NCBI GenBank assembly: GCA_963832875.1
Contig: CAWHWB010000011.1
Location: 92,627-156,626 of the forward strand
Reading direction: 5' to 3'
Length of the DNA stretch: 64,000 nt
Source of the DNA: AP-15 sp963832875
Lineage (GTDB): Bacteria; Pseudomonadota; Alphaproteobacteria; ATCC43930; CGMCC-115725
Positions within the stretch are counted from its first letter, which is position 1; every line of letters starts with the position of its first letter. The notes under the pieces are model-generated. The model ran no database searches, was not told where the DNA came from, and worked only from the letters and a program-made list of their open reading frames with translations. The position numbers and the translations under genes were made by a program. Below are positions 42,964 to 51,014 of this stretch, piece by piece.

Positions 42964-44676
42964 ATGGTGGGCAAGATGAGCGCAGAGGGAATGCCGGGCG
43001 AGATGACGGACGGGTTTCACCTGGTGGTGGAGGCGCTGAAGCTGAACGGGGTCGATACGATCTTTGGGGTGGCGGGCATCCCGATCACCGATTTGCTGCG
43101 CTTGGCGCAGGCGGAGGGCATCCGCTATCTCGGCTTTCGGCACGAGCAGTCGGCCGGGAACGCGGCCGCGATCGCCGGGTTTCTGACCCAGAAGCCGGGC
43201 ATCTGTATGACAGTCTCGGCGCCGGGTTTTCTGAACGGCATGGTGGCGCTCGCCAACGCTACGACCAATTGCTTTCCGATGATCATGATCAGCGGGTCGA
43301 GCGACCGCGCGATCGTCGATCTCGAACAGGGCGACTACGAGGAGATGGACCAGCTGGCTGCCGCCCGGCCCTATGCCAAGGCGGCTTACCGCGTCAACCG
43401 CCCGCAGGACATCGGCGTCGGCGTGGCGCGGGCGATCCGCGCCGCCATGTCAGGGCGTCCGGGCGGGGTCTATCTCGACTTGACGGCCGAGGTTCTGGGC
43501 TCGGCTCTGGACGCTGAGACCGGGAAGAAGTCGCTGGTAAAGGTCGTCGATCCGGCGCCGCCGCAGCCCCCGGCGCCGGCAGCGGTCGCGCGCGCCATCG
43601 AATTGCTGGCGAACGCGCAGCGCCCGCTCATAATCCTCGGCAAGGGTGCGGCCTATGCGCGGGCGGACCAGGAAATCTGCGCGTTCATCGAGACGACCGG
43701 CATCCCGTTCCTGCCGATGTCGATGGCTAAGGGCCTGCTGCCCGACGACCATCCGCAATCGGCCGCCGCCGCCCGTTCCTTTGCGATCGGCCAGGCCGAC
43801 GTCGTGGTATTGGCCGGGGCACGGCTCAACTGGCTATTGTCGCACGGAAGGCCGCCATTGTGGTCGGAGAAGACGCGGTTGGTGCAAATCGACGTCTCGC
43901 CGACCGAGTTCGACAGCAACCGGGCGATCGCCGCCCCGGTCGCGGGTGACATCAAGTCGGTGTTCGCGGCGTTCAACGCCGCACTGAAGCCGGGGCAGGT
44001 CAGGCGCCAGGCGACCTGGATGGACGAAATGGCCAAGCGCAAGCAGCAGAACGTCGAGCGCATGGCGGCGCGGCTCAACGCCGATCCGAGCCCGATGAAC
44101 TTTTCCTCTGCCTTGCGCGCCGTGCGCAACGCGCTCGCGACCCAACCGGACGTCTACGTCGTCAACGAGGGCGCCAACACACTCGATTTCGGCCGCAACA
44201 TCATCGACATGGACAAACCCCGCCACCGGCTCGACAGCGGCACCTGGGGGGTCATGGGCATCGGCATGGGCTACTCGGTCGGCGCCGCTGCGGTCACCGG
44301 CAAGCCGGTTGTCGCGATCGAGGGCGACAGCGCCTTTGGCTTCAGCGGCATGGAGATTGAGACGATCTGCCGCTACGGGCTGCCGGTGACGACAATCGTC
44401 TTCAACAACAACGGCGTCTATCGCGGCGATCCCGCCGGCGGGCCGTATTCGCCGACCGGTCTGCTGCGCGACGCGCGCTACGACAAAATCATCGAGGCGT
44501 TCGGCGGGGCCGGCTACCACGCGACCGACACGCCCGGCCTGACCAAGGCGGTGAGCGAGGCGCTCGCGTCGGGCAAGCCGGCGCTGATCAACGCTGTCAT
44601 CGACCCGAGCGCCGGCACCGAGAGCGGGCACATCCAGAGCCTCAATCCGAGGAGCGCTGCCGCCGCCAGGAAGTGA
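42964..44676 (+). CDS. oxc: Oxalyl-CoA decarboxylase
   Basis: Oxc is a ThDP enzyme that converts oxalyl-CoA to formyl-CoA and CO2. The 570-residue protein has the ThDP-activating glutamate E61 (GFRHEQSAGNAA), the CoA-linked substrate region SAPGFLNGMVALANAT, and the ThDP/Mg motif from about 454 (EGDSAFGFSGMEIETICRYGLPVTTIVFNNNGVYRGD). Oxc-specific VNEGANTLDFGR and DSGTWGVMGIGMGY are present. The start is uncertain: ATG 42964, 42979 and 43006 are in frame and none has a strong ribosome site. With frc and fds it completes oxalate oxidation. Confidence 0.95.
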   Translation: MVGKMSAEGMPGEMTDGFHLVVEALKLNGVDTIFGVAGIPITDLLRLAQAEGIRYLGFRHEQSAGNAAAIAGFLTQKPGICMTVSAPGFLNGMVALANATTNCFPMIMISGSSDRAIVDLEQGDYEEMDQLAAARPYAKAAYRVNRPQDIGVGVARAIRAAMSGRPGGVYLDLTAEVLGSALDAETGKKSLVKVVDPAPPQPPAPAAVARAIELLANAQRPLIILGKGAAYARADQEICAFIETTGIPFLPMSMAKGLLPDDHPQSAAAARSFAIGQADVVVLAGARLNWLLSHGRPPLWSEKTRLVQIDVSPTEFDSNRAIAAPVAGDIKSVFAAFNAALKPGQVRRQATWMDEMAKRKQQNVERMAARLNADPSPMNFSSALRAVRNALATQPDVYVVNEGANTLDFGRNIIDMDKPRHRLDSGTWGVMGIGMGYSVGAAAVTGKPVVAIEGDSAFGFSGMEIETICRYGLPVTTIVFNNNGVYRGDPAGGPYSPTGLLRDARYDKIIEAFGGAGYHATDTPGLTKAVSEALASGKPALINAVIDPSAGTESGHIQSLNPRSAAAARK

Positions 44677-44699
44677 GGAAGGCGCAGCGCGGTCGGGCG

Positions 44700-44885
44700 G
44701 TTCGGCGAAACCCGCCATTGGTTCGGGCGGCACGGCGGGTTCCACCCGCCCTACGCTCGCGGCGTGCTTCGAGACGCGCCTTTGGTGCTCCTCAGAATGA
44801 GGTAACTTGTTGATGATATTCGGGAGATTCCTCATCCTGAGGAAGCCGCGGAGCGGCTGTCTCGAAGGACGCGCCGCGCTGATCC
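44700..44885. repeat. Two dispersed repeat types between oxc and chrA
   Basis: The 257-base gap holds GGCGGGTTCCACCCGCCCTACGC (about 44.735-44.760 kb). An inverted pair follows: CTTCGAGACGCGCC..CTCCTCAGAATGAGG, and CCTCATCCTGAGGAAGCCGCGGAGCGGC..CTCGAAGGACGCG. The second type is a common alphaproteobacterial intergenic repeat. No gene is seen in the gap. Confidence 0.6.
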
Positions 44886-44933
44886 AGGCGACGTGCAACT
44901 CCTTCACATCCTCCTCAGCGCGGGGACGGTGAC

Positions 44934-46181
44934 ATGAATGCGGTGGCGGCCGAGAGCGTTGCTCGGCAGCGCGGCTCGGCGTTCGAGGTGTTGCGGGTGT
45001 TTTTTCGCCTGGGGCTGACCTCGTTCGGCGGTCCGGTGGCGCATCTCGGCTATTTCCGGGCCGAACTCGTCCAAAAGCGGCGCTGGCTCGACGAGGCGGC
45101 CTTCGCCGATATCGTGGCGCTGTGCCAGTTTCTGCCCGGGCCGGCGAGCAGCCAGACCGGGATCAGCCTCGGCATGCTGCGCGCTGGCTTGCCGGGAGGA
45201 TTCGCCGCCTGGCTCGGCTTCACCGCACCCTCGGCCGCGGCGATGATCCTGTTCGGCTATGGGGTGACCGCGTTCGGTAATCTGGCGCATGCCCCGTGGC
45301 TGCACGGGCTCAAGATCGTCGCCGTCGCGGTCGTCGCCAATGCGGTCTGGGGCATGGCGCGCAATCTGTGCCCCGATCGCCCGCGCGCCACGATCGCCGC
45401 CGGCGCCGCGGTTCTGGCGCTGGCGGTGCCGTCGTCGGCCGGGCAGATCGGCGCCATCGCGGCCGGCGGTCTGATCGGCTGGGCCTTGCTGCGCAACGCT
45501 CCGATGCCGGGGGGTCCGTTGCCGGGCGAATCGGCGGAGCTGACAATCCTCTTGCCGCGCGCGTTGTCGGTCGCCGCTGGCGTCGCGTTCGCGGCGTTGC
45601 TGATCGGCCTGCCGGTGCTCGCCGCCAGGGTGCCCTCGCATGCGCTGGCGCTGGTCGATTCGTTCTACCGCTCGGGTGCCTTGGTGTTCGGCGGCGGCCA
45701 TGTCGTGTTGCCGCTGCTGCAGGCCGCGGTGGTGCCGCCGGGATGGATCGGCAACAACGCCTTTCTCGCGGGCTACGGCGCGGCGCAGGCAGTGCCGGGG
45801 CCTCTCTTTACGTTTTCCGCTTATCTTGGCACGGTCATGGAGCCGGGCCCCAACGGCTGGCTCGGCGGGCTGATCTGTCTCGGCGCCATCTTCCTGCCGT
45901 CTTTTCTACTGCTGATTGCCGCGTTGCCGTTCTGGGACCGGTTACGGCGTCGCCAAGCGGTGCGCTCGAGCCTGCGTGGGGTCAACGCCGCGGTGGTCGG
46001 GGTATTGCTGGCAGCGCTCTACCACCCGGTCTGGACCAGCGCGATCATGGCGCCGGCGGATTTCGAGATTGCGATCGCGGCCTTTCTGCTGCTGGCGCTG
46101 TGGGCGACGCCGCCTTGGCTGGTGGTGATCTTGGGCGCGCTGCTGGCGACGATGGTTGCCTGGCTGCCCGGATCGGGGTAA
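44934..46181 (+). CDS. chrA: Chromate transporter family protein (ChrA, two-domain)
   Basis: The 415-residue membrane protein has two homologous CHR domains: FFRLGLTSFGGPVAHLGYF..LVQKRRWLDE..LPGPASSQTGISLG in the first half, and SFYRSGALVFGGGHVVLPLL..GYGAAQAVPGPLFTFSAYLG in the second, with about ten to twelve transmembrane helices. ChrA members export chromate from the cytosol and are often near other resistance genes; none is next to it. It is separated from oxc by repeats and followed 43 bases later by an exported creatininase-like gene. Confidence 0.92.
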   Translation: MNAVAAESVARQRGSAFEVLRVFFRLGLTSFGGPVAHLGYFRAELVQKRRWLDEAAFADIVALCQFLPGPASSQTGISLGMLRAGLPGGFAAWLGFTAPSAAAMILFGYGVTAFGNLAHAPWLHGLKIVAVAVVANAVWGMARNLCPDRPRATIAAGAAVLALAVPSSAGQIGAIAAGGLIGWALLRNAPMPGGPLPGESAELTILLPRALSVAAGVAFAALLIGLPVLAARVPSHALALVDSFYRSGALVFGGGHVVLPLLQAAVVPPGWIGNNAFLAGYGAAQAVPGPLFTFSAYLGTVMEPGPNGWLGGLICLGAIFLPSFLLLIAALPFWDRLRRRQAVRSSLRGVNAAVVGVLLAALYHPVWTSAIMAPADFEIAIAAFLLLALWATPPWLVVILGALLATMVAWLPGSG

Positions 46182-46224
46182 GCGACGGGGGCGCAGTTTT
46201 GCCGGCACCAGGGGGTAGCGGCCA

Positions 46225-47022
46225 ATGGCGAGGGGTTTGCTGGTTCTTTGCGTTCTGCTGATCGGGATCGGGACCGCGGCGCGCGCCGCTTCGCCGCCGA
46301 GCCTCTATCTCGAACTTTTGACCTGGCCCGAGCTGCGCGATCAGATCCAGGCCGGCAAGACGACGATACTGGTGCCGATCGGCGGGACCGAGCAGAACGG
46401 TCCGCAGATGGCGCTCGGCAAGCACAATGTGCGGGTTCATGTGTTGGCGGGCAAGATCGCCGCGGCGCTCGGCAACGCGCTGGTGGCGCCGGTCATCGCC
46501 TATGTGCCGGAAGGCAACATCGATCACCCCGAAGGGCATCTGAAATTTCCCGGCACGATCACGATCCCGGTCGGCGCCTTCGAGCAGACCCTCGAATACG
46601 CGGCCAAGAGCTTCAAGCTCGCCGGCTTTCAGAACATCGTCTTTTTGGGCGACCACGGCGGCTACCAGCGGGTCGAGAAGCAAGTCGCCGAGCAGCTTGA
46701 CCGGGAATGGGCGAAGACCCCGGTCCGGGCCTGGGCGAGCGATGAATACTACCGCGCCAGCGAGGACGAGTTCGGGCAGCTGCTGAAGAAGAAAGGCTAC
46801 AGCGAGGCCGCGATCGGAACCCATGCCGGTCTCCTCGACACCTCGCTGATGATGGGGACCGATCCGAGCCTGGTGCGCGCCGACCTGTTGGGCGAGACCA
46901 AGCCCGGCGACGGCGTGCACGGCGACCCGACTCATTCGAGCGTGGCGCTCGGCCAGCTCGGCGTCGATCTGGTCGTGGCGCGGACCGTCGCCGCGATCCG
47001 GGACGAGACCGCCCATCGCTGA
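46225..47022 (+). CDS. Exported creatininase-family amidohydrolase
   Basis: The 265-residue protein has a Sec signal peptide (about 1-22, ending ARAA) and a creatininase fold: LTWPELRDQIQAGKTTILVPIGGTEQNGPQMALGKHN with metal ligands, PEGNIDHPEGHLKFPGT, and FLGDHGGYQ. Typical members are cytosolic Zn/Mn amidohydrolases or peptide-processing enzymes such as MftE, so export is unusual. The next gene, 62 bases on, encodes an exported beta-propeller, and the two may act together in the periplasm. Confidence 0.85.
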   Translation: MARGLLVLCVLLIGIGTAARAASPPSLYLELLTWPELRDQIQAGKTTILVPIGGTEQNGPQMALGKHNVRVHVLAGKIAAALGNALVAPVIAYVPEGNIDHPEGHLKFPGTITIPVGAFEQTLEYAAKSFKLAGFQNIVFLGDHGGYQRVEKQVAEQLDREWAKTPVRAWASDEYYRASEDEFGQLLKKKGYSEAAIGTHAGLLDTSLMMGTDPSLVRADLLGETKPGDGVHGDPTHSSVALGQLGVDLVVARTVAAIRDETAHR

Positions 47023-47084
47023 CCAATCGAGGCGCCTTCGGCGCCATGGTTTGTCGTTTTCCGCATCTGAATCCGGAGGGTTCC

Positions 47085-48425
47085 TTGCACCGGCCGATGC
47101 CTCGCTGGTTCCGCATTGCGTTGTGGGTCGTCCCGCTGGTCGGGCTCGGCGCCGGCGTTTGCCGGTTGCCGATCTGGCCCGCGGACGGCGCCGGACAGAC
47201 CGCCTTCGCGGCGTTGTGCTCCGGGGCAGCCTCGGTGCTGCGGGTCGCCCAGTCGATCGCGGCCCCGGCCCCGGCGGCTCCGCCGCCCGCCGCCCGGGCT
47301 GCTCCGGCCCACGCGGCTTCGCCCCCTGCGGCTCCCGCCGCGCCGGCGATCCAGACGGTGCCGGGCATGCCGCCGGTCCTGAACCTGGCCAACCTCTACA
47401 GCGCGGCCGGGCCCAACATGCTGAGCCCGGCGGTGGCCGGGGCGCTGCCGCGAATCTATGTGCCGAATTTGCGCTCGGACGACGTCTACGTGATCGATCC
47501 GGCGAGCTTGACGGTGGTCGACCGGTTCCCGGTCGGCGTCATCCCGCAGCACGTCATCCCGTCCTGGGACCTGCAGACCTTGTGGGTCGCCAATAACGGC
47601 CGCCGCGGCCACGAAGGCAGCGTCACCCCGATCGACCCCCGGACCGGCAAGCCCGGCCCGAGCCTTCCGGTCGCCGACCCCTACAACATGTATTTCACGC
47701 CCGACGGAACCGCGGCGATCGTCGTCGCCGAGCGCTTGAAGCAGCTCGATTTCCGCGACCCGCACACGATGAAATTGGAAGAGACCGTGCGGACCCCGGG
47801 TTGCGCCGGCGTCAACCACGCCGATTTTTCGATCGACGGGCGCTACGCGATCTTTACCTGCGAGTTCCGCGGCGGCGGGCTGGTCAAAATCGACATGGTC
47901 AACCGCAGGGTCGTCGGCTATCTGAAGCTCGACGCCCGCGGCATGCCGCAGGACATCCGCATCTCGCCCGACGGCAAGCTGTTCTATGTCGCCGACATGC
48001 TGGCCGATGGGGTGTTCCTGGTCGACGGCGACAGCTTCACCAGGGTCGGCTTCATCCATACCGGGACCGGGACCCACGGGCTCTACCCGAGCCGCGACGG
48101 GACCCTGCTCTACGTCTCCAACCGCGGCTCGCACAAAGTCCACGGGCCCCCGCACGGCCCCGGCAGCATCAGCGTCATCGATTTCGCCACCCGCGCCGTC
48201 GTCAAGACCTGGCCGATCCCCGGCGGCGGCAGCCCCGACATGGGCAACGTCAGCGCCGACGGCAAACAGCTATGGCTTTCCGGGCGCTATGACAACGTCG
48301 TCTACGACATCGACACGACGACCGGTGCCGTCCGGCAGATCCGCGTCGGCAAGGAGCCGCACGGCCTGACCGTCTGGCCGCAGCCCGGCCGCTACTCCTT
48401 CGGCCATACGGGCAATATGCGGTAG
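47085..48425 (+). CDS. Exported YVTN/YncE-like beta-propeller protein
   Basis: The protein (446 aa from TTG 47085, five to six bases after GGAGG; ATG 47097 is the alternative) has an N-terminal membrane segment (about 9-25), an Ala/Pro-rich linker (about 55-90), and a seven-bladed-type propeller. The blades include RIYVPNLRSDDVYVIDPASL, TLWVANNGRRGHEGSVTPID, LFYVADMLADGVFLVDGDSF, LLYVSNRGSHKVHG and QLWLSGRYDNVVYDID. Proteins like this bind ligands or act as accessory factors in the periplasm. The function is unknown. Confidence 0.85.
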   Translation: MHRPMPRWFRIALWVVPLVGLGAGVCRLPIWPADGAGQTAFAALCSGAASVLRVAQSIAAPAPAAPPPAARAAPAHAASPPAAPAAPAIQTVPGMPPVLNLANLYSAAGPNMLSPAVAGALPRIYVPNLRSDDVYVIDPASLTVVDRFPVGVIPQHVIPSWDLQTLWVANNGRRGHEGSVTPIDPRTGKPGPSLPVADPYNMYFTPDGTAAIVVAERLKQLDFRDPHTMKLEETVRTPGCAGVNHADFSIDGRYAIFTCEFRGGGLVKIDMVNRRVVGYLKLDARGMPQDIRISPDGKLFYVADMLADGVFLVDGDSFTRVGFIHTGTGTHGLYPSRDGTLLYVSNRGSHKVHGPPHGPGSISVIDFATRAVVKTWPIPGGGSPDMGNVSADGKQLWLSGRYDNVVYDIDTTTGAVRQIRVGKEPHGLTVWPQPGRYSFGHTGNMR

Positions 48426-49059
48426 CTGATAAACTCAACGTTTAAGACACCTGTTTCTGGGCGACAAGAAGGTATCCGCTCCCGACCCTCACCGGACCCT
48501 CAGCCTTCGTGGTGGGAACCGCTCTTCATGCCCCTGATGTATGGACCGGCTGCTCTTCGCAACTGAGGGCGTACTGTCGGAAGTCGCTGATATGTATCCG
48601 GCCTGTTGATCGGCGCGCGGGCCGCGGCCTTGATGGGAATGCGCACGCACCTTTAATCTCATTAGCGGACCTTTGAAGCCCTGGACGCCTATCGAACTAG
48701 CGATGAGTTGCGGAGGCTGAAACGGAAAAGTCTTCCTTCAATCGGCAGAGCCGCAGGCAAACTACGCCGGGGGCGATCTCGATTGCTGCATTAGGCTGAA
48801 CACGTCTTCGAGTGCCCAACGTTCGACGATATTGCCGTCGCGCTGGCGGAAAATGTTAGTACCGGTAAGCCTAATGCGTTTCCGCTATCTCACCCCACTT
48901 CCGCCCCCCCGGCAACGGTCGCTTCTGTATCACCCAGCTGCAAAGAGCCGGGCGTCTTGCGCGGGAAGCGCAGGCGCACGTTCGCGGGACCGGGAACCAT
49001 GGTCTGGAAAACGCGGGCTCGGTGTGCCACGGTAAGATGGAAATGATCGGAGGTGTGCC
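48426..49059. other. 634-base intergenic region
   Basis: After the propeller gene there is no convincing gene until 49060, other than the gene fragment at 48772-48870. Composition is less GC-rich at the left end. A GGAGG ribosome site (49048-49052) serves the downstream oxygenase gene. No terminator with a T tract was found. Confidence 0.5.
48772..48870 (-). pseudogene. C-terminal fragment of a SnoaL/NTF2-like (ester cyclase-type) gene
   Basis: The minus strand encodes RLTGTNIFRQRDGNIVERW and then ALEDVFSLMQQSRSPPA before a TAG at 48772-48774. This matches the final strand and helix of SnoaL-like proteins (GxNIFRxxDGKIVExW..D.LMQQ). Upstream in this frame a stop appears within about 20 bases and no domain start is present, so it is a truncated remnant. 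Confidence 0.55.
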
Positions 49060-50337
49060 ATGAGCCCGCTCGATGTCGCCGACAACAAGGTTGCGGATCC
49101 ACACGATGGTACGGTCGCCTATGTGCCGCCGCTCGAGCGCACGGCAGGACAGCCGGAGCCGATCGCGGCGCATGGCGGCCTGTCCTACATGGCGTTCGAC
49201 CGCGACGGCGATGCCGGAACCGCCGCGGCGCTCGAGGACGCGCTCGCCGAGATCGCCTCGGGCGAGAGCCGGCGCCTTACCGATATGCTCGACAAGGCGC
49301 CGCCGGGCCCGATCAACACCAAATGGGGCCTCGGCTTCCGCAGCTATGACGAATGCGTCGAGTACATCCGCCAGTCGAACAGCATCAAGGCGCCGCCGGG
49401 CGGCGTGGCATTGCCGCTGCCCTATACGGTCTACGAGCGGCCGAGCTATTCTGTCGTGCCCTCCAACGCGATCTGGCGGGACCCGGCGCGCGCCGAGATC
49501 GCCATGATACTGCGCACGAACGAGCGGGGCAACCGGCGGCGGGACCTCTATTTCCCGCAGGTGCTGCGCGACGCGCGGCGGATCGGCGAATACTACCCGG
49601 GCCTGTCGCCGAACAGCCCCGAATGCATGGACCGGCTCGGCGTGTCGCTGGCGCATCTCGAGTCCAAATGCACAAACATCTACGATCCGGCAGAGGTGGA
49701 GCGCGTATACTACCCCGAGATCGAGAAGCTGTTGCTCGATTTCTTCCCGGATGCGACCGACGCATTGGTCTATAACCACGACGTCTTTGACAAGGACTAC
49801 CAGGGCGACCGCACGGAGGATCAGGACGGCAAGAACCCTGGCGTCAACGCCAATTACGCCAATTTGGTGCACAACGATCTGAACGACAACAGCGGGCGCG
49901 TGCGCTGCCGCGAGCTGCTGACGAAGAACTTGCGTAATTTTGGGCGCCAGCAGCACTACACGGAGGAAGAAGCCGACGCGAAGATGTCGCGGCGGTTCAT
50001 GTCGATCAACCTCGCCAGGCCGATCGAGACGATCGAGCAGTTCCCCTTTGTGCTGTGCGCCTGGCCCTCCTTTGCCGATCAGCCCTACATCAACAACTAT
50101 CGGATCTACGACGACCGCGTCGGCGAGACGACCCGTTTTACCTACCGTCCCGACCACGAGTGGTACTGGTTCCCGCGGCAAACGCCAACCGAAGTGTCGA
50201 TGCTCAAATGCTACGATTCGGTGACCGACGGCTCGGTCTCGCGCTGGTCGTTCCATACCGCCTGCATCGACCCGAACGTGCCCCTCACCGCTCCCTGCCG
50301 CAAGAATGTCGTGGTGCGGTCGTTTGTCTTTTTCTAG
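49060..50337 (+). CDS. CmcJ/NvfI-family oxygenase-like protein
   Basis: The 425-residue protein starts at ATG 49060 after GGAGG. Its C-terminal part resembles CmcJ/NvfI and gibberellin-desaturase-like oxidoreductases: LVYNHDVFD, VHNDLNDNSGRVR, RFMSINLARPIETIEQFPFVLCAWPSF, HEWYWFPRQTPTEVSMLKCYDS, FHTACIDPNVPLTAPCRKNVVVRSFVFF. His/Asp metal ligands are probably in VHNDLNDNS and the later FHTA. The N-terminal 90 residues look unrelated. Family members modify secondary metabolites in fungi and actinomycetes. A VOC protein follows 14 bases later, so the two form an operon. Confidence 0.8.
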   Translation: MSPLDVADNKVADPHDGTVAYVPPLERTAGQPEPIAAHGGLSYMAFDRDGDAGTAAALEDALAEIASGESRRLTDMLDKAPPGPINTKWGLGFRSYDECVEYIRQSNSIKAPPGGVALPLPYTVYERPSYSVVPSNAIWRDPARAEIAMILRTNERGNRRRDLYFPQVLRDARRIGEYYPGLSPNSPECMDRLGVSLAHLESKCTNIYDPAEVERVYYPEIEKLLLDFFPDATDALVYNHDVFDKDYQGDRTEDQDGKNPGVNANYANLVHNDLNDNSGRVRCRELLTKNLRNFGRQQHYTEEEADAKMSRRFMSINLARPIETIEQFPFVLCAWPSFADQPYINNYRIYDDRVGETTRFTYRPDHEWYWFPRQTPTEVSMLKCYDSVTDGSVSRWSFHTACIDPNVPLTAPCRKNVVVRSFVFF

Positions 50338-50351
50338 GAGGAGAGGACCAA

Positions 50352-50726
50352 ATGTATAGCCACATCATGATCGGGAGCAACGATATCGCCCGATCGAAGA
50401 AATTCTACGATGCGCTGTTCACCGCGATGGGCGCTCAGCCCGCCACCGAGGACGCCAGAGGCCGGCTGGCCTATTCGCACAATGGCAGCCGTTTCATGGT
50501 GACCAAGCCGATCGACGGCAAGCCGGCCACCCAGGCCAACGGCGGCACGATCGGATTCACGATGAAGGATGCGGCGCAGGCCGAAGCCTGGCACAAAGCC
50601 GGCGTCGCGAATGGCGGCACCTCCGTCGAGGACCCGCCCGGCGTCCGTCCGAACGGCGCCTATCTCGCCTATCTTCGCGATCCCGACGGCCACAAACTGG
50701 TTGGGGTCGCCCGTCCGGCAAGCTGA
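50352..50726 (+). CDS. VOC-family (glyoxalase/bleomycin resistance fold) protein
   Basis: The 124-residue protein has the paired beta-alpha-beta-beta-beta VOC modules: MYSHIMIGSNDIARSKKFYDALF at the start and YLAYLRDPDGHKLVGVA at the end. The metal-site His (SHI) and a C-terminal acidic position are visible. ATG 50352 follows AGGAGGAGAGG. It is co-transcribed with the CmcJ-like gene. It may act as a small metal-dependent lyase or binding protein; the substrate is unknown. Confidence 0.88.
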   Translation: MYSHIMIGSNDIARSKKFYDALFTAMGAQPATEDARGRLAYSHNGSRFMVTKPIDGKPATQANGGTIGFTMKDAAQAEAWHKAGVANGGTSVEDPPGVRPNGAYLAYLRDPDGHKLVGVARPAS

Positions 50727-50745
50727 TCTTATCACTGAAACTGGC

Positions 50746-50774
50746 GAGGGTCGTCCTTTTTCGGGACGGCCCTC
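50746..50774 (+). terminator. Hairpin after the VOC gene, weak terminator
   Basis: GAGGGTCGTCC (50746-50756) pairs with GGACGGCCCTC (50764-50774) with one G-T pair and a seven-base loop containing five T. No T run follows, so termination strength is uncertain. It lies 20 bases after the stop codon. Confidence 0.5.
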
Positions 50775-51014
50775 CTTGACAAGAACCTTCGTCCAAAAAC
50801 ATCGCAAGTCTCTACCTGGGCAGCCACACAACTGCCGTAATGGCGGCCCCAGCTCGGCTCGGCAAGCCTATGAAATGCGGCCGCAATAGCACCGCAGGAG
50901 ACGGCAGCTTTCGGCGCAACCTCGTCGTCGCGCGTTCCAGCGAAGGCCCGCAAACCACCCGCAGCGGACGTACAACCTTGGGGATCATTCCAGTTTTGCT
51001 CTACCGGACGCCTG

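Noticed and set aside
48871..50256. A 461-aa minus-strand ORF opposite the CmcJ-like gene
   Set aside because: It is a mirror frame of a gene with clear family motifs and has a ribosome site only on the plus strand.
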